Shown here: positions 15,023-22,838 of the stretch, in pieces
How the letters are laid out: the number at the start of each line of letters is the position of its first letter
Numbering within the stretch: the first letter of the stretch is position 1
Origin: a virus
DNA: 27,949 bases
Direction: 5' to 3' (one strand)
IMG/VR virus record: IMGVR_UViG_3300042362_000348
Coordinates: 1-27,949 of that record
Made by a program: the position numbers and the translations under genes
Notes under the pieces: generated by a model
What the model saw: only the letters and a program-made list of their open reading frames with translations
The model's database searches: none
Told to the model about the DNA's origin: nothing

Positions 15023-15201
15023 ACTCCCTCCGCGACTACCTCACCGCCCGCCGGTTCGATCCCGACCACGCCCTCAATCTCCTGCAAGACCACGGCATCA
15101 TCTCCGACGAATGCGTCACCCCCGAAGATGTCGGCGACTCGGGAAAAGCCATCACCTGGTTAAGCCTCCGCGAATCCGAACTCCTCCCCGCCAAGCCATG
15201 A
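15019..15201 (+). CDS. Hypothetical small protein (60 aa)
   Basis: ATGA overlaps on both sides. The sequence MNSLRDYLTARRFDPDHALN begins a compact helical protein with an acidic middle (HGIISDECVTPEDVG). No family recognised. Coupling to its neighbours is the main support. Confidence 0.6.
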   Translation: MNSLRDYLTARRFDPDHALNLLQDHGIISDECVTPEDVGDSGKAITWLSLRESELLPAKP

Positions 15202-15374
15202 GCCCCGCCGCCTTTGCCATGTGTGGCTCCAAGACCCGCTACGCCCGCAAAGCCGATGCCGCCTATGCGCGGCATTATCGGCTCTACCGGGATACCCGCC
15301 GGAATAAACCCGATTTCCTCCGCGTCTACCATTGCCCCGTCTGCAACGGCTGGCACCTCACCCGCAAACCCTAA
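15198..15374 (+). CDS. Small zinc-finger-like protein (58 aa)
   Basis: ATGA overlap with the previous gene. Basic, with Cys 9 early and YHCPVCNGWHLTRKP at the end, giving a C..C..H cluster. Similar short basic proteins with a terminal HCPxCxxWHLT motif are common beside phage packaging genes, in my recollection. It is the last gene before a dispersed repeat and the large terminase. Confidence 0.65.
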   Translation: MSPAAFAMCGSKTRYARKADAAYARHYRLYRDTRRNKPDFLRVYHCPVCNGWHLTRKP

Positions 15375-15410
15375 CTCCTCCTCTGTGCCCTCTGTGTCCT
15401 CTGTGGTCAA
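15375..15410 (+). repeat. Dispersed CTCTGTGTC-type repeat, copy B, abutting the terL start
   Basis: Composed of imperfect 9-bp units (CTCTGTGCC, CTCTGTGTC, CTCTGTGGTC). It fills exactly the space between the stop of the previous gene and the ATG of the large terminase, so it is the whole local 5' leader of terL and provides no Shine-Dalgarno. Confidence 0.85.
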
Positions 15411-17114
15411 ATGATCCCGCAAACCCCCAACCCCGTCATACCCCCCATCGAGGTCGAAGGCCGCCGCCCCGATGGCAGCTTCGTCGTCCGCTACCGAGGC
15501 CAAAAGCTCGCCGCCACCGAGGCCCAACTTCTCGCCATCCACCGCGAGCGCGAGGAGCAAATCGCCCGCATGGTCGAAGACCCTTGGCGCTACGGCTGGC
15601 TGAACCCCGCCTGGCAGCGAGCCGATTCCGCCTACGACAGCCTCCGCGAGAAATTCCCCAAAGGCGTCACCGAACTCCTCATCCTCGGCGGCAACCGCTC
15701 CGGCAAGTCCCGCTACTTCGCCCGCCGCGCCATGCAGCACCTCGTCGAAAAGCCCGGCGCGAAAGTCTGGTGCCTCCAATCCACCGAAGCCGCCAGCATT
15801 CAAAACCAGCAGCCCTACTTGTGGGAGTATTTGCCGAAAGAATGGAAACCCAGCGCCTCCGGCAAACTCAAAAAAGGTGCCGTCGCCAACATCACCTACA
15901 GCCAAAAGGGCGGCTTCACCGAAAACAGCTTCGTGCTGCCGAATGGCTCCCAATGCTGGTTCAAGTTCTACTCCATGGATGTCACCTCCATCGAAGGCGC
16001 GGAGTTGAATTTCGTATGGGCCGACGAACTTGTCACCCCCGATTGGCTCGAAGCCCTGCGCTTCCGCTTGCTCACCCGCGACGGCGAACTCGGCATCGGC
16101 TTCACGCCGGTCGAAGGCTACACAACGACGGTCAAAGAATACCTCGATGGCGCGAAGACCTTGGAGGAATGCCCCGCCCCGCTCCTTCCCCGCTACCGCG
16201 ACGGCCATCTCCTCGGCGTCGAGACCGTCCCCCGCGTCCAGCAATGCACCCGCGAGAAAGCCCGCGTCGTGTATTTCCACACCGCCGACAACCCCTTCGG
16301 CAACCCCGAGGCCATGGAAACCGAACTCCGAGGCAGCAACCGCGAACGCATCCTCATGCGAGCCTACGGCGTCCCCACTAAAGCGCGGCTCTCCATGTTC
16401 CCGAAATTCCGCGAGAATGTGCATGTCGTCCCTCACGACAAAGTTCCCAAGGAGGGAACCGTCTTCCATTTCGTCGATCCGGGCGAAGGGAAAACATGGG
16501 CCATGTTGTGGATTCGATTCACCCCCGATGGCCGGTGCTGGATTTACCGCGAGTTCCCCGACCAGCTCGACTACATCGAAGGCGTCGGCTACCCCGGCCC
16601 GTGGGCCGAAGCCGATGGCAAGCTGCAAGACGGACGCCCCGGCCCCGCGCAAAAAGCCTGCGCCGGGTTTGGCTTCGAGGACTACAAGCGCCTCATCGAA
16701 GCCGCCGAGAAAGCCGACTCCGCCGAGCCCGCCGAGCGTTGGATGGATTCCCGCTACGGCAACACCCCCACCATGACGCATGAAGGCGTGCGCACCCTCA
16801 TCGAGCAATGCAGCGAGCGCATCGGCCTCGACTTCCGCGCCACCAGCGGCCAAGCCATCGTCGAAGGCGTCACCCTCATCAACGACTGGCTCGCCTACAA
16901 CGACGAAGCCCCCGTGGATGCCCTCAACTCCCCCCGGCTCTACATCTCCGAGCGTTGCCAAAACCTCATCTACGCCCTCAAGACCTGGACCGGCAGCGAC
17001 GGAAAACGCGGTGCAACAAAAGACTGGATTGATATTTGTCGCTATATTGCGCTCTCCGGCGTCGAATACGAAGACCCCGCCTCCCTCCGCACCCGAGGAG
17101 GCGGCTGCTACTAA
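15411..17114 (+). CDS. terL: Terminase large subunit
   Basis: 567 aa. The packaging ATPase has Walker A GGNRSGKS (residues 93-100) and a Walker B region LNFVWADE near 198-205. The C-terminal nuclease half begins near residue 350 with FVDPGEGKTWAMLW, whose Asp is a likely metal ligand; further acidic residues are in WMDSRYG near 444. The protein cuts and pumps DNA into the prohead through the portal. The gene begins directly at the end of repeat copy B and stops just before copy C, so it sits as a cassette between direct repeats. The TerS candidate is far upstream at 8905. Confidence 0.93.
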   Translation: MIPQTPNPVIPPIEVEGRRPDGSFVVRYRGQKLAATEAQLLAIHREREEQIARMVEDPWRYGWLNPAWQRADSAYDSLREKFPKGVTELLILGGNRSGKSRYFARRAMQHLVEKPGAKVWCLQSTEAASIQNQQPYLWEYLPKEWKPSASGKLKKGAVANITYSQKGGFTENSFVLPNGSQCWFKFYSMDVTSIEGAELNFVWADELVTPDWLEALRFRLLTRDGELGIGFTPVEGYTTTVKEYLDGAKTLEECPAPLLPRYRDGHLLGVETVPRVQQCTREKARVVYFHTADNPFGNPEAMETELRGSNRERILMRAYGVPTKARLSMFPKFRENVHVVPHDKVPKEGTVFHFVDPGEGKTWAMLWIRFTPDGRCWIYREFPDQLDYIEGVGYPGPWAEADGKLQDGRPGPAQKACAGFGFEDYKRLIEAAEKADSAEPAERWMDSRYGNTPTMTHEGVRTLIEQCSERIGLDFRATSGQAIVEGVTLINDWLAYNDEAPVDALNSPRLYISERCQNLIYALKTWTGSDGKRGATKDWIDICRYIALSGVEYEDPASLRTRGGGCY

Positions 17115-17117
17115 ATC

Positions 17118-17152
17118 CTCCCTCCGTGTTCTCTGTGTCCTCTGTGGTCAAT
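17118..17152 (+). repeat. Dispersed CTCTGTGTC-type repeat, copy C, just after terL
   Basis: Same orientation as copy B and starting 3 bp after the terL stop. Identical to copies B and D across the CTCTGTGTCCTCTGTGG core. It lies in a 75-bp gap before the next small HTH gene. Confidence 0.85.
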
Positions 17153-17189
17153 CCCTCCCTTGACTCCCTCTCATAAAATCAAAGCATCC

Positions 17190-17342
17190 ATGAAACTACT
17201 CCGCCGCCGCGATGTCATGGCCCGATTGGGCGTTAGCGCAAAGCAAATCACCAAACTCATCGACTCCGGCATTCTCCGCCCCATTCGCCGCGAAGGAGCC
17301 CGCGCCTGGTATCGCGCCGCCGACCTCGAAAAACTCGCATGA
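17190..17342 (+). CDS. Short helix-turn-helix protein (50 aa)
   Basis: MKLLRRRDVMARLGVSAKQI opens a minimal MerR/excisionase-like helix-turn-helix, followed by a wing (ILRPIRREGARAWYRAADLE). The stop overlaps the next ATG (ATGA). It is a second candidate for excisionase or a late regulator, placed between terminase and capsid genes in a three-gene cassette bounded by repeat copies C and D. Confidence 0.65.
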   Translation: MKLLRRRDVMARLGVSAKQITKLIDSGILRPIRREGARAWYRAADLEKLA

Positions 17343-17593
17343 GCACCAAACGCACCGACAACCACGGCAGCCTGAGCCGCAACAAGAAAAAGGAAAAGGA
17401 AACGCACCCCACGCACAAAGGCTCCTGCACCATCGAAGGCCGCGAGTATTGGATCAGCGCGTATGTGAACGAAAGCCGCGACAACGGCGAAAAGTATTTC
17501 AAGCTCTACTTCGAGCCGAAGAAGCCCCGCGAGGATTCCGCCGCCGAGCCGCATTCCGCCTCGCTCTCCGAGTCTCCCGACATTCCCTTTTGA
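17339..17593 (+). CDS. Putative OB-fold/ssDNA-binding-like small protein (84 aa)
   Basis: A basic N-terminus (SRNKKKEKETHP) precedes a short beta-rich module (GSCTIEGREYWISAYVNES, then EKYFKLYFEPKK). This layout recalls small phage proteins annotated as ssDNA-binding-like, but similarity is from memory. The tail is acidic and Ser-rich, ending in DIPF, similar in spirit to SSB acidic tips. Overlaps both neighbours. Confidence 0.5.
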   Translation: MSTKRTDNHGSLSRNKKKEKETHPTHKGSCTIEGREYWISAYVNESRDNGEKYFKLYFEPKKPREDSAAEPHSASLSESPDIPF

Positions 17594-17844
17594 TGAGCGC
17601 CGAAGACTTGCAAGCCGCCTGGTGCGTGCCGCCCGAGGAACTCTGGTTCCGCAGCGTCATCGCAAAAATAACCGACGCCATCGAGGACGCCGCCGAGATC
17701 ACCTGCATGCCGCAAACCGCACAGAACCCCGGCCTCCTCGCCCACAGCGCCGGTGGCCTCGAAGCCCTCCGCACCCTCCGCGAAGAAATCGAGCGCACCC
17801 GCTCCGAGGCTTTCCAAAACAAATTTCGACAGGCAGACGCATAA
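17593..17844 (+). CDS. Hypothetical helical protein (83 aa)
   Basis: TGATG overlap with the previous gene. Begins MSAEDLQAAWCVPPEELWFR and is helical throughout, with acidic IEDAAEITCMP and a C-terminal EALRTLREEIERTRSEAF helix. No family recognised. Last gene before the longest gene-free stretch. Confidence 0.65.
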   Translation: MSAEDLQAAWCVPPEELWFRSVIAKITDAIEDAAEITCMPQTAQNPGLLAHSAGGLEALRTLREEIERTRSEAFQNKFRQADA

Positions 17845-17980
17845 CACGGATGAGCGGTTAGGTTAGGGATTTCTAGCCACCGCCACATCGAGGTCGGGAG
17901 GCGTCCGTATGGGCGACCGCAACCTTGGAAACCCGGCGTTTGAAAAGGGAGCGCGCACCCGTCCCTGTCTTCTTCCCCCC

Positions 17981-18014
17981 CCTCTCCGTGTCCTCTGTGT
18001 CCTCTGTGGTTAAT
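17981..18014 (+). repeat. Dispersed CTCTGTGTC-type repeat, copy D
   Basis: Same orientation as copies B and C, with a C-rich lead-in and ending in GTGGTTAAT. It lies in the gap between the small-gene cassette and the capsid module. Confidence 0.85.
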
Positions 18015-18030
18015 CTTTTCTGCAATCTTT

Positions 18031-18070
18031 TTAGCCCCCGTTAGCACTCATTAGCACCCGTTAGCGCCCA
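18031..18070 (+). repeat. 10-bp tandem repeats TTAGCNCCCR
   Basis: Four consecutive 10-mers TTAGCCCCCG, TTAGCACTCA, TTAGCACCCG and TTAGCGCCCA, with a degenerate fifth unit starting TTGCGCC. The period is about one helical turn, which would place a protein on one face of the DNA. It may also simply be a minisatellite-like host repeat. Confidence 0.7.
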
Positions 18071-18220
18071 TTGCGCCAGCACCCCCTTCCGCTCCCCGCA
18101 TTTCGCAGGCATTTCCTTTCGCAAGCGAGGGCTGAACTGCTCGCCGCGAACTCCGTGGAAACCGTGCGGAGCCGCATAAAACCTCAGTTCTGACACCGCG
18201 ACTTGGACGCACCACAAACC

Positions 18221-19273
18221 ATGGACCAGACAGAATCAGCATTCAGCATCGGCGAAGTCATCGACGCGCTGGGAGTCACCCTCCCGACCGTGGATGAGAC
18301 ATCTCCGGCGGCCCCCGAAGCCGACCAGGAAGCAATCGCGGATGAGACGCCTGACAACACCCCAACCGAAGAAACCGAGACCGAAGATTCCCCCGAAGAT
18401 TCGTCCGATTCGTCTGATCCCTCCGACGAAGCAGACGACGAGCCCGAGGAAACCGACGACGCCACCGACGACGAAGACCCCGACGAGGAGACCGTAGAGG
18501 CCGAACCCGCTGCCGTCCGCAAGTTGACCAAGCGCGTGGACAAGCTCACCGCCCGCGCCAAAAGCGCCGAGGAGCAAGCCACCACCCTCCAAGCCGAACT
18601 CGCCGCCGCGAAGGATGCGCTCACAAAAGCCCAGCCCATCGTTGTGCAAGACGCCAGCGACCCCCTCGCCGATGTCACCACCGCCGAAATCCTCGAAAGC
18701 CGCCTCGCCGCCGCCAACACCGTCCTCGACAATGTGCCCGACCTCATTGCCAAGGCCGACATGGAAGGCGAAGTGGAAGTGCCCATGGGAGACGGGTCCA
18801 CCCGCAAGTTCACGAAGCAAGAGCTTCAAGAGCGCCTGCGAGTCGCCCGCCAAATCCTCAAAGCCGAGCCCGCCCGCCGGAACTACCTCGCCCAGCGCGA
18901 GACCTTCCAGCAAGAAGCCCGGCAAGTTTATCCCGAGCTTTTCCAAGACGACTCCCCGGCCCGCAAGATGATGCTCACCACGCTCCAGGCGTATCCCGGC
19001 ATCGCCAAGCTCCCGAATCTCGAACTCATCATCGGCGACGCCATTCGCGGCCAAGCCCTCCGCTTCCAGCAAGCCGAGGCCATGGCCAAGAAATCCGCTA
19101 CGGCAAAGGCCCGTCCCGCCGCAGCCGCTCCCGCGAAACCCGCCGTCGCTCCCAAGGTTGTCAGCCCCTCCGCCGCCCCAAAAACCAAGTCCAAAGCCGA
19201 CCCGCTCGAAGTGTTGAAGAAGTCAGGAAACCGTGATGCCGCCGAGAATTTCGTCGCCTCACTTTTCAACTAA
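18221..19273 (+). CDS. Putative capsid scaffolding protein
   Basis: 350 aa from ATG 18221; an in-frame TTG at 18203 is less likely. The N-terminal third is highly acidic (Glu/Asp/Thr/Ser/Pro-rich). A coiled coil follows near residues 100-145 (LTKRVDKLTARAKSAEEQAT), then a helical domain. The tail is Ala/Lys/Pro-rich before LEVLKKSGNRDAAENF. There is no protease motif. An acidic, helical, low-complexity protein directly before the major capsid gene fits a scaffold. Confidence 0.7.
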   Translation: MDQTESAFSIGEVIDALGVTLPTVDETSPAAPEADQEAIADETPDNTPTEETETEDSPEDSSDSSDPSDEADDEPEETDDATDDEDPDEETVEAEPAAVRKLTKRVDKLTARAKSAEEQATTLQAELAAAKDALTKAQPIVVQDASDPLADVTTAEILESRLAAANTVLDNVPDLIAKADMEGEVEVPMGDGSTRKFTKQELQERLRVARQILKAEPARRNYLAQRETFQQEARQVYPELFQDDSPARKMMLTTLQAYPGIAKLPNLELIIGDAIRGQALRFQQAEAMAKKSATAKARPAAAAPAKPAVAPKVVSPSAAPKTKSKADPLEVLKKSGNRDAAENFVASLFN

Positions 19274-19313
19274 ACCCAACCCAAAACTTAAACCCCCCCC
19301 CAAAACCACCACT

Positions 19314-20324
19314 ATGCCAGCTACCCCCATCACCACAGTCAAAGGCCAACGCGAGGACTTGTCCGACGCGATGGTCCTCATCGAACCCGGCGACACACCT
19401 TTGTTCAGCCTCTGCAAGAAATCAAAAGAGCCCGCGAATGTCCTCTTTTCTTGGCCCGCCGACCGCTACAACGATCCGCAAACCGCTGGCGTCCTCGCCA
19501 ACGATGATGTCACCAGCTTCGACGACCAGCACGCGAACCGCGAACTCCTCTCGGGCCGCATCCAAAAAGTCCGCCGCAGCTTCCAGGTTGACGATCTCGT
19601 TGAGAATGTCGCCGACCTCGCAGGCGTTGGCAAAAAGCAAGCCTTCAACAAGGCCGCTGCCAAAGCCCTCGTCGAATTGAAAATCGACATCGAGAGCATC
19701 ATGGGCTCCGACAACGACAGCCAGGTGCAGTCCGGATCGAACCCCTACAAGACTCGCGGAATCGGCGAGTGGGTCAAAGCCACCGCGCAGGCCGACACAG
19801 CCACAGCCGTTCCCGCCGCGTTCCGCACCCCTGCCGCGTCGATCAACACCACCGCCACTGCTTCTCTCACCGAGAACAATGTCATTGATGTCTTGGAAAG
19901 CATCTTCAAGGTCCGTCGCGCTCGTCGCAACTACGACCTCGTTTGCGGCACCAGCCTCAAGCGTGCATTCACCAACTTCATCCGCACCACAGCGGGCTCG
20001 ACGAATGTCATGTCCTCCGTGCGCACCTTCAACAGCAATGTGGAAGACAAAAAAATCGTGAACACTATCGACCTGTATGAGGGAGATTTTGGCGTTCTCT
20101 CATTGCATGTCTCGACCTACCTCGCTCATGGCGCGGCAGCCGCCGTCTCGGCAGCCCGTGGCTATGTGCTCGACATGGACCTCGTGTCCATCGGGTTCAA
20201 TCGCAAACCAAGAATGGAAGAGCTTGAAGACCGTGGCGGTGGACGCCGTGGCTACTGCGACGCCATCTTCGGCGTAGCCGTCTCGAACCCCCAAGTCCTC
20301 GGAAAATTCGCGGCCACCGCGTAA
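19314..20324 (+). CDS. Major capsid protein, SU10-like
   Basis: 336 aa. The start follows an A/C-rich leader without Shine-Dalgarno. The opening (VKGQREDLSDAMVLIEPGDTP then PLFSLCKKSK) and the conserved middle (RELLSGRIQKVRRSFQVDD, then AKALVELKIDIESIMGSDND) match the SU10-type capsid family that I recall as DUF5309. The end (GYVLDMDLVSIGFNRKPRME) is also typical. It has the HK97 fold in known members. A strong terminator directly after the gene suggests separate, high-level expression. Confidence 0.85.
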   Translation: MPATPITTVKGQREDLSDAMVLIEPGDTPLFSLCKKSKEPANVLFSWPADRYNDPQTAGVLANDDVTSFDDQHANRELLSGRIQKVRRSFQVDDLVENVADLAGVGKKQAFNKAAAKALVELKIDIESIMGSDNDSQVQSGSNPYKTRGIGEWVKATAQADTATAVPAAFRTPAASINTTATASLTENNVIDVLESIFKVRRARRNYDLVCGTSLKRAFTNFIRTTAGSTNVMSSVRTFNSNVEDKKIVNTIDLYEGDFGVLSLHVSTYLAHGAAAAVSAARGYVLDMDLVSIGFNRKPRMEELEDRGGGRRGYCDAIFGVAVSNPQVLGKFAATA

Positions 20325-20336
20325 CACCCGCCCCCC

Positions 20337-20396
20337 AGCCCTTGCCGGTGGCCCCTCGTCTCGGGACAGGCCACCGGCAACCGGGCTCCCCTTTTT
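20337..20396 (+). terminator. Rho-independent terminator after the major capsid gene
   Basis: Perfect 12-bp stem TTGCCGGTGGCC (20342-20353) and GGCCACCGGCAA (20369-20380). It is extended by AGCCC/GGGCT across a 2-nt bulge, and a T5 tract follows at 20392-20396. It lies 12 bp after the capsid stop and just before the next gene, so it should attenuate transcription into the portal. Confidence 0.85.
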
Positions 20397-20400
20397 GAAA

Positions 20401-20748
20401 ATGGAAATCCTCAAAGAAGCCCTCAGCGACCTCCCCGGCGACCTCGCCGAAGGAGCGAAAAGCGAGTTGTTCCAGCAGTGGAACTCCCGCGCCGTGCAGG
20501 CCGACGCCCGCCAGCACGCCATCGCCGCCGACCACGCCAAGCAAGACCTCCGCTCCATCGAAGGCGTGGGCGCTTTGACCCTCTCCGTTGACCCCCAAAT
20601 TTATCACTTCTGGAATTGGAAAGTCCCCGGCTGCTGGCGCGACTCCGATTTCATCGCGTGGTTCAAACGCAACTTCCCCCAATGCGTCGTCAAATGCGGC
20701 GGCACCGGGAAGTTCGCCATCCTCATGCCCGGACTCCGCACCGCATGA
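20401..20748 (+). CDS. Hypothetical protein (115 aa) between capsid and portal
   Basis: ATG at 20401; a TTG two codons upstream is possible but lies in the terminator T-run. The N-terminal part is helical (LKEALSDLPGDLAEGAKSEL, then a probable helix through HAIAADHAKQDL). The C-terminal part is compact with many Trp/Phe (YHFWNWKVPGCWRDSDFIAW). The stop overlaps the portal ATG. No family recognised; a structural or completion protein is the likeliest guess. Confidence 0.6.
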   Translation: MEILKEALSDLPGDLAEGAKSELFQQWNSRAVQADARQHAIAADHAKQDLRSIEGVGALTLSVDPQIYHFWNWKVPGCWRDSDFIAWFKRNFPQCVVKCGGTGKFAILMPGLRTA

Positions 20749-22838
20749 TTAAAGACTCCGCCGAGGAAACTCGGGACACAAAGTATTGGATCGGCCAGCT
20801 CACCGAAGCAGCCACCGATGGCGGCTGGTTCTCGACCCTCCGCTCGCGGAACTACGACACCCGCATGGCCCTGTGGGACGGCCAATCCTCCGATGGCAAG
20901 AAGTGGCCTGAGAATTACGGGAAAAATGTTTTCCCCTGGTCCGGTTCGAGTGATTGCCGCATCCGCCTCGCCGATCTCGTCTGCAACCGCGAGGCCCAGC
21001 TTTGCCTCACCGCAACTTTTGCCGCCCGCTTGCAAATGATGCCAGTCGAATCCTCGGACGCCCTCTCCCGCACCGCCGCCGAGGCCGTGCTGAAATGGAT
21101 GCTCTTCACCCACTGCGCCTCCGACCTCCGCCGCGAACTCGAACTCGCCCTCAACATCCGCGCCACCTACGGCCTCGCCATCATGGGCGTGTTTTGGAAA
21201 ACGACGACACGCATTGAGCAGAAGAGCGTCAGCCTCGAAGACCTCATCGTCATGGCCCAAGAGCAGGGCGACCCCGCCTCGCCGCTCGCCATGCTCATCG
21301 GCGCGATCCTCGATCCACTCCAAGAAGAAATCGCCATTGAGCTCGCCGAGCAATTCGCCCCCGGCACCGGCACCGCCGCCAATGTCCGCAAGCTCCGCGA
21401 AGGCGGCACCGTCGAATACACCGAGCCCTACATTTTCGAGAGCAAGCCCGAGTGGACCGCCCTCGAACCTTTCAACGACATCATTTTCCCCACCGCCACC
21501 TACGACCTCCAACGCGCCCCCTGGATCGCCCGCCGCGAGATGGTCACATGCGAGGAGTTGGAAGAGCGCACCGTCACCGAAGGCTACCCCTACGAATTTT
21601 ACGAGAAGGCCGAGAACTACAAAGGCACCAGCCTTTGGCCGATCTACGCCCACCAGAACACCAACCGCCGCGACTCCATCCTCTGGCAAGACCACCGCGA
21701 CCTGGTGGAAATCTGGCATGTCTATTCCAAGGAAACCGACGAGAAGACCGGCGCGACGAAAATCATGTGCCGGGTCATGCACCCGAATGTGGACATCTTC
21801 GCCAAAGAAGAAATCTCCCCCTACTCGCACGGCGAATATCCTTTCATCGAACTCCCCCGCGAGCGCGTCACCCGCTGCCTCATTGAAGCCCGAGGCATCC
21901 CCGAGATCGTCAGCACCATGCAGGCGGAAATCAAAACCCAGCGCGACTACCGCACCGACCGCGCCGGAATTGCTATCCTGCCGCCCATGCGCGTGCCCGC
22001 CAACCGTGGCAAGCTCGACATTATCCTCGGCCCCGCCGTGCAAATCCCCGAGCGCCGCCCCAACGAAATCGGCTGGATGCAACCGCCGCCCTTCGACCAA
22101 GGCACCATCGAGATCGAACGCGCCGTGCGCCGCGATGTGAACGAATACTTCGGCATGGCAGGCGAGGGGGTTGATCCCAACTACACCGCCCTCGTCCAGC
22201 AGCACACGGTGGACCGCTGGCTCCGCGATTTTAAGGGCATCATCACCCAGACCTACCAGCTCATGCAGCAATACATGCTGCCCGTCCAAATCCTCCGCGT
22301 CTCCGGTGGCCAAGTCCTCCCGTTCCAAGCCGACCGCGAAAGCATCCAAGGCAAGTTCGACCTCATCGTCGATTGGGACGCCCGAAACCTCGACGCCGAA
22401 GCCCTCGGCGCAAAGCTCGACTACATCAGCAAAGCCATCGTGCCGATGGATACCGCCGGAGTCATCGACCGCGCCGGGCTCATCAAATTCATCATGAGCG
22501 CCGTCGATCCAGTTCTTGCCGAAATGCTCGTCCGCGACCCCGGCCCCGCTGCCGCCATGGAAGCCAACGAAGAACAACTGGCCTTCACGAAAATCGCCGC
22601 AGGCACCGAGCCCGAACTTCCCGCCGAAGGGCAAAACCACCAGCTCCGCGCCCAAGTCCTCCAAGGCATCATCCAGGCAAACCCCGCCCTGCAACAGCGC
22701 ATCCAGCAAGACGAGATTTTCCGGAACATGATCGAGGCCCGCATGAAGGGTTTCAACTTCCAGCTCCAACAACAGCAAAACGCCCAGATAGGCCGCCAAG
22801 GCACCCTGCCCGCCTTGCAGCAAGGAGGCGCACAATGA
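20745..22838 (+). CDS. Portal protein (head-tail connector)
   Basis: 697 aa, large for a portal. The start overlaps the previous stop. The N-terminal region (ENYGKNVFPWSGSSDCRIRL) and a helix-rich core fit portal architecture of podovirus-type phages. The segment YPFIELPRERVTRCLIEARG is followed by the long-helix region QAEIKTQRDYRTDR. The C-terminus is Gln-rich coiled coil (NFQLQQQQNAQIGRQG), as in portal barrel or crown extensions. It should form the dodecameric channel for terminase and tail. It lies downstream of the capsid gene, the reverse of the usual order. Confidence 0.8.
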   Translation: MIKDSAEETRDTKYWIGQLTEAATDGGWFSTLRSRNYDTRMALWDGQSSDGKKWPENYGKNVFPWSGSSDCRIRLADLVCNREAQLCLTATFAARLQMMPVESSDALSRTAAEAVLKWMLFTHCASDLRRELELALNIRATYGLAIMGVFWKTTTRIEQKSVSLEDLIVMAQEQGDPASPLAMLIGAILDPLQEEIAIELAEQFAPGTGTAANVRKLREGGTVEYTEPYIFESKPEWTALEPFNDIIFPTATYDLQRAPWIARREMVTCEELEERTVTEGYPYEFYEKAENYKGTSLWPIYAHQNTNRRDSILWQDHRDLVEIWHVYSKETDEKTGATKIMCRVMHPNVDIFAKEEISPYSHGEYPFIELPRERVTRCLIEARGIPEIVSTMQAEIKTQRDYRTDRAGIAILPPMRVPANRGKLDIILGPAVQIPERRPNEIGWMQPPPFDQGTIEIERAVRRDVNEYFGMAGEGVDPNYTALVQQHTVDRWLRDFKGIITQTYQLMQQYMLPVQILRVSGGQVLPFQADRESIQGKFDLIVDWDARNLDAEALGAKLDYISKAIVPMDTAGVIDRAGLIKFIMSAVDPVLAEMLVRDPGPAAAMEANEEQLAFTKIAAGTEPELPAEGQNHQLRAQVLQGIIQANPALQQRIQQDEIFRNMIEARMKGFNFQLQQQQNAQIGRQGTLPALQQGGAQ

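Larger units (their letters stand above)
17845..18220. other. 376-bp gene-free region with hairpin and repeats
   Basis: No credible gene. The first 40 bp hold a hairpin (17854-17883): GCGGT/ACCGC enclosing GGTTAG/CTAGCC with one G-U and a small bulge. A second weak stem pairs GGTCG (17892-17896) with CGACC (17914-17918). Then come repeat copy D, the 10-bp tandem repeats and about 150 bp of unrecognised sequence leading to the scaffold gene. It could carry a structured RNA, a promoter for the late genes or a recombination junction. Confidence 0.5.

Noticed and set aside
15036-16961. Long leftward ORF (641 aa)
   Set aside because: Antisense shadow of the large terminase and small genes; composition follows the complement of NNC codons.
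17499-18047. Leftward ORF reading NHRGHRGHGE
   Set aside because: That string is the usual false translation of the dispersed repeat; the frame runs across several rightward genes.
20604-22835. Long leftward ORF (743 aa)
   Set aside because: Antisense shadow of the portal gene, which has the recognisable features.
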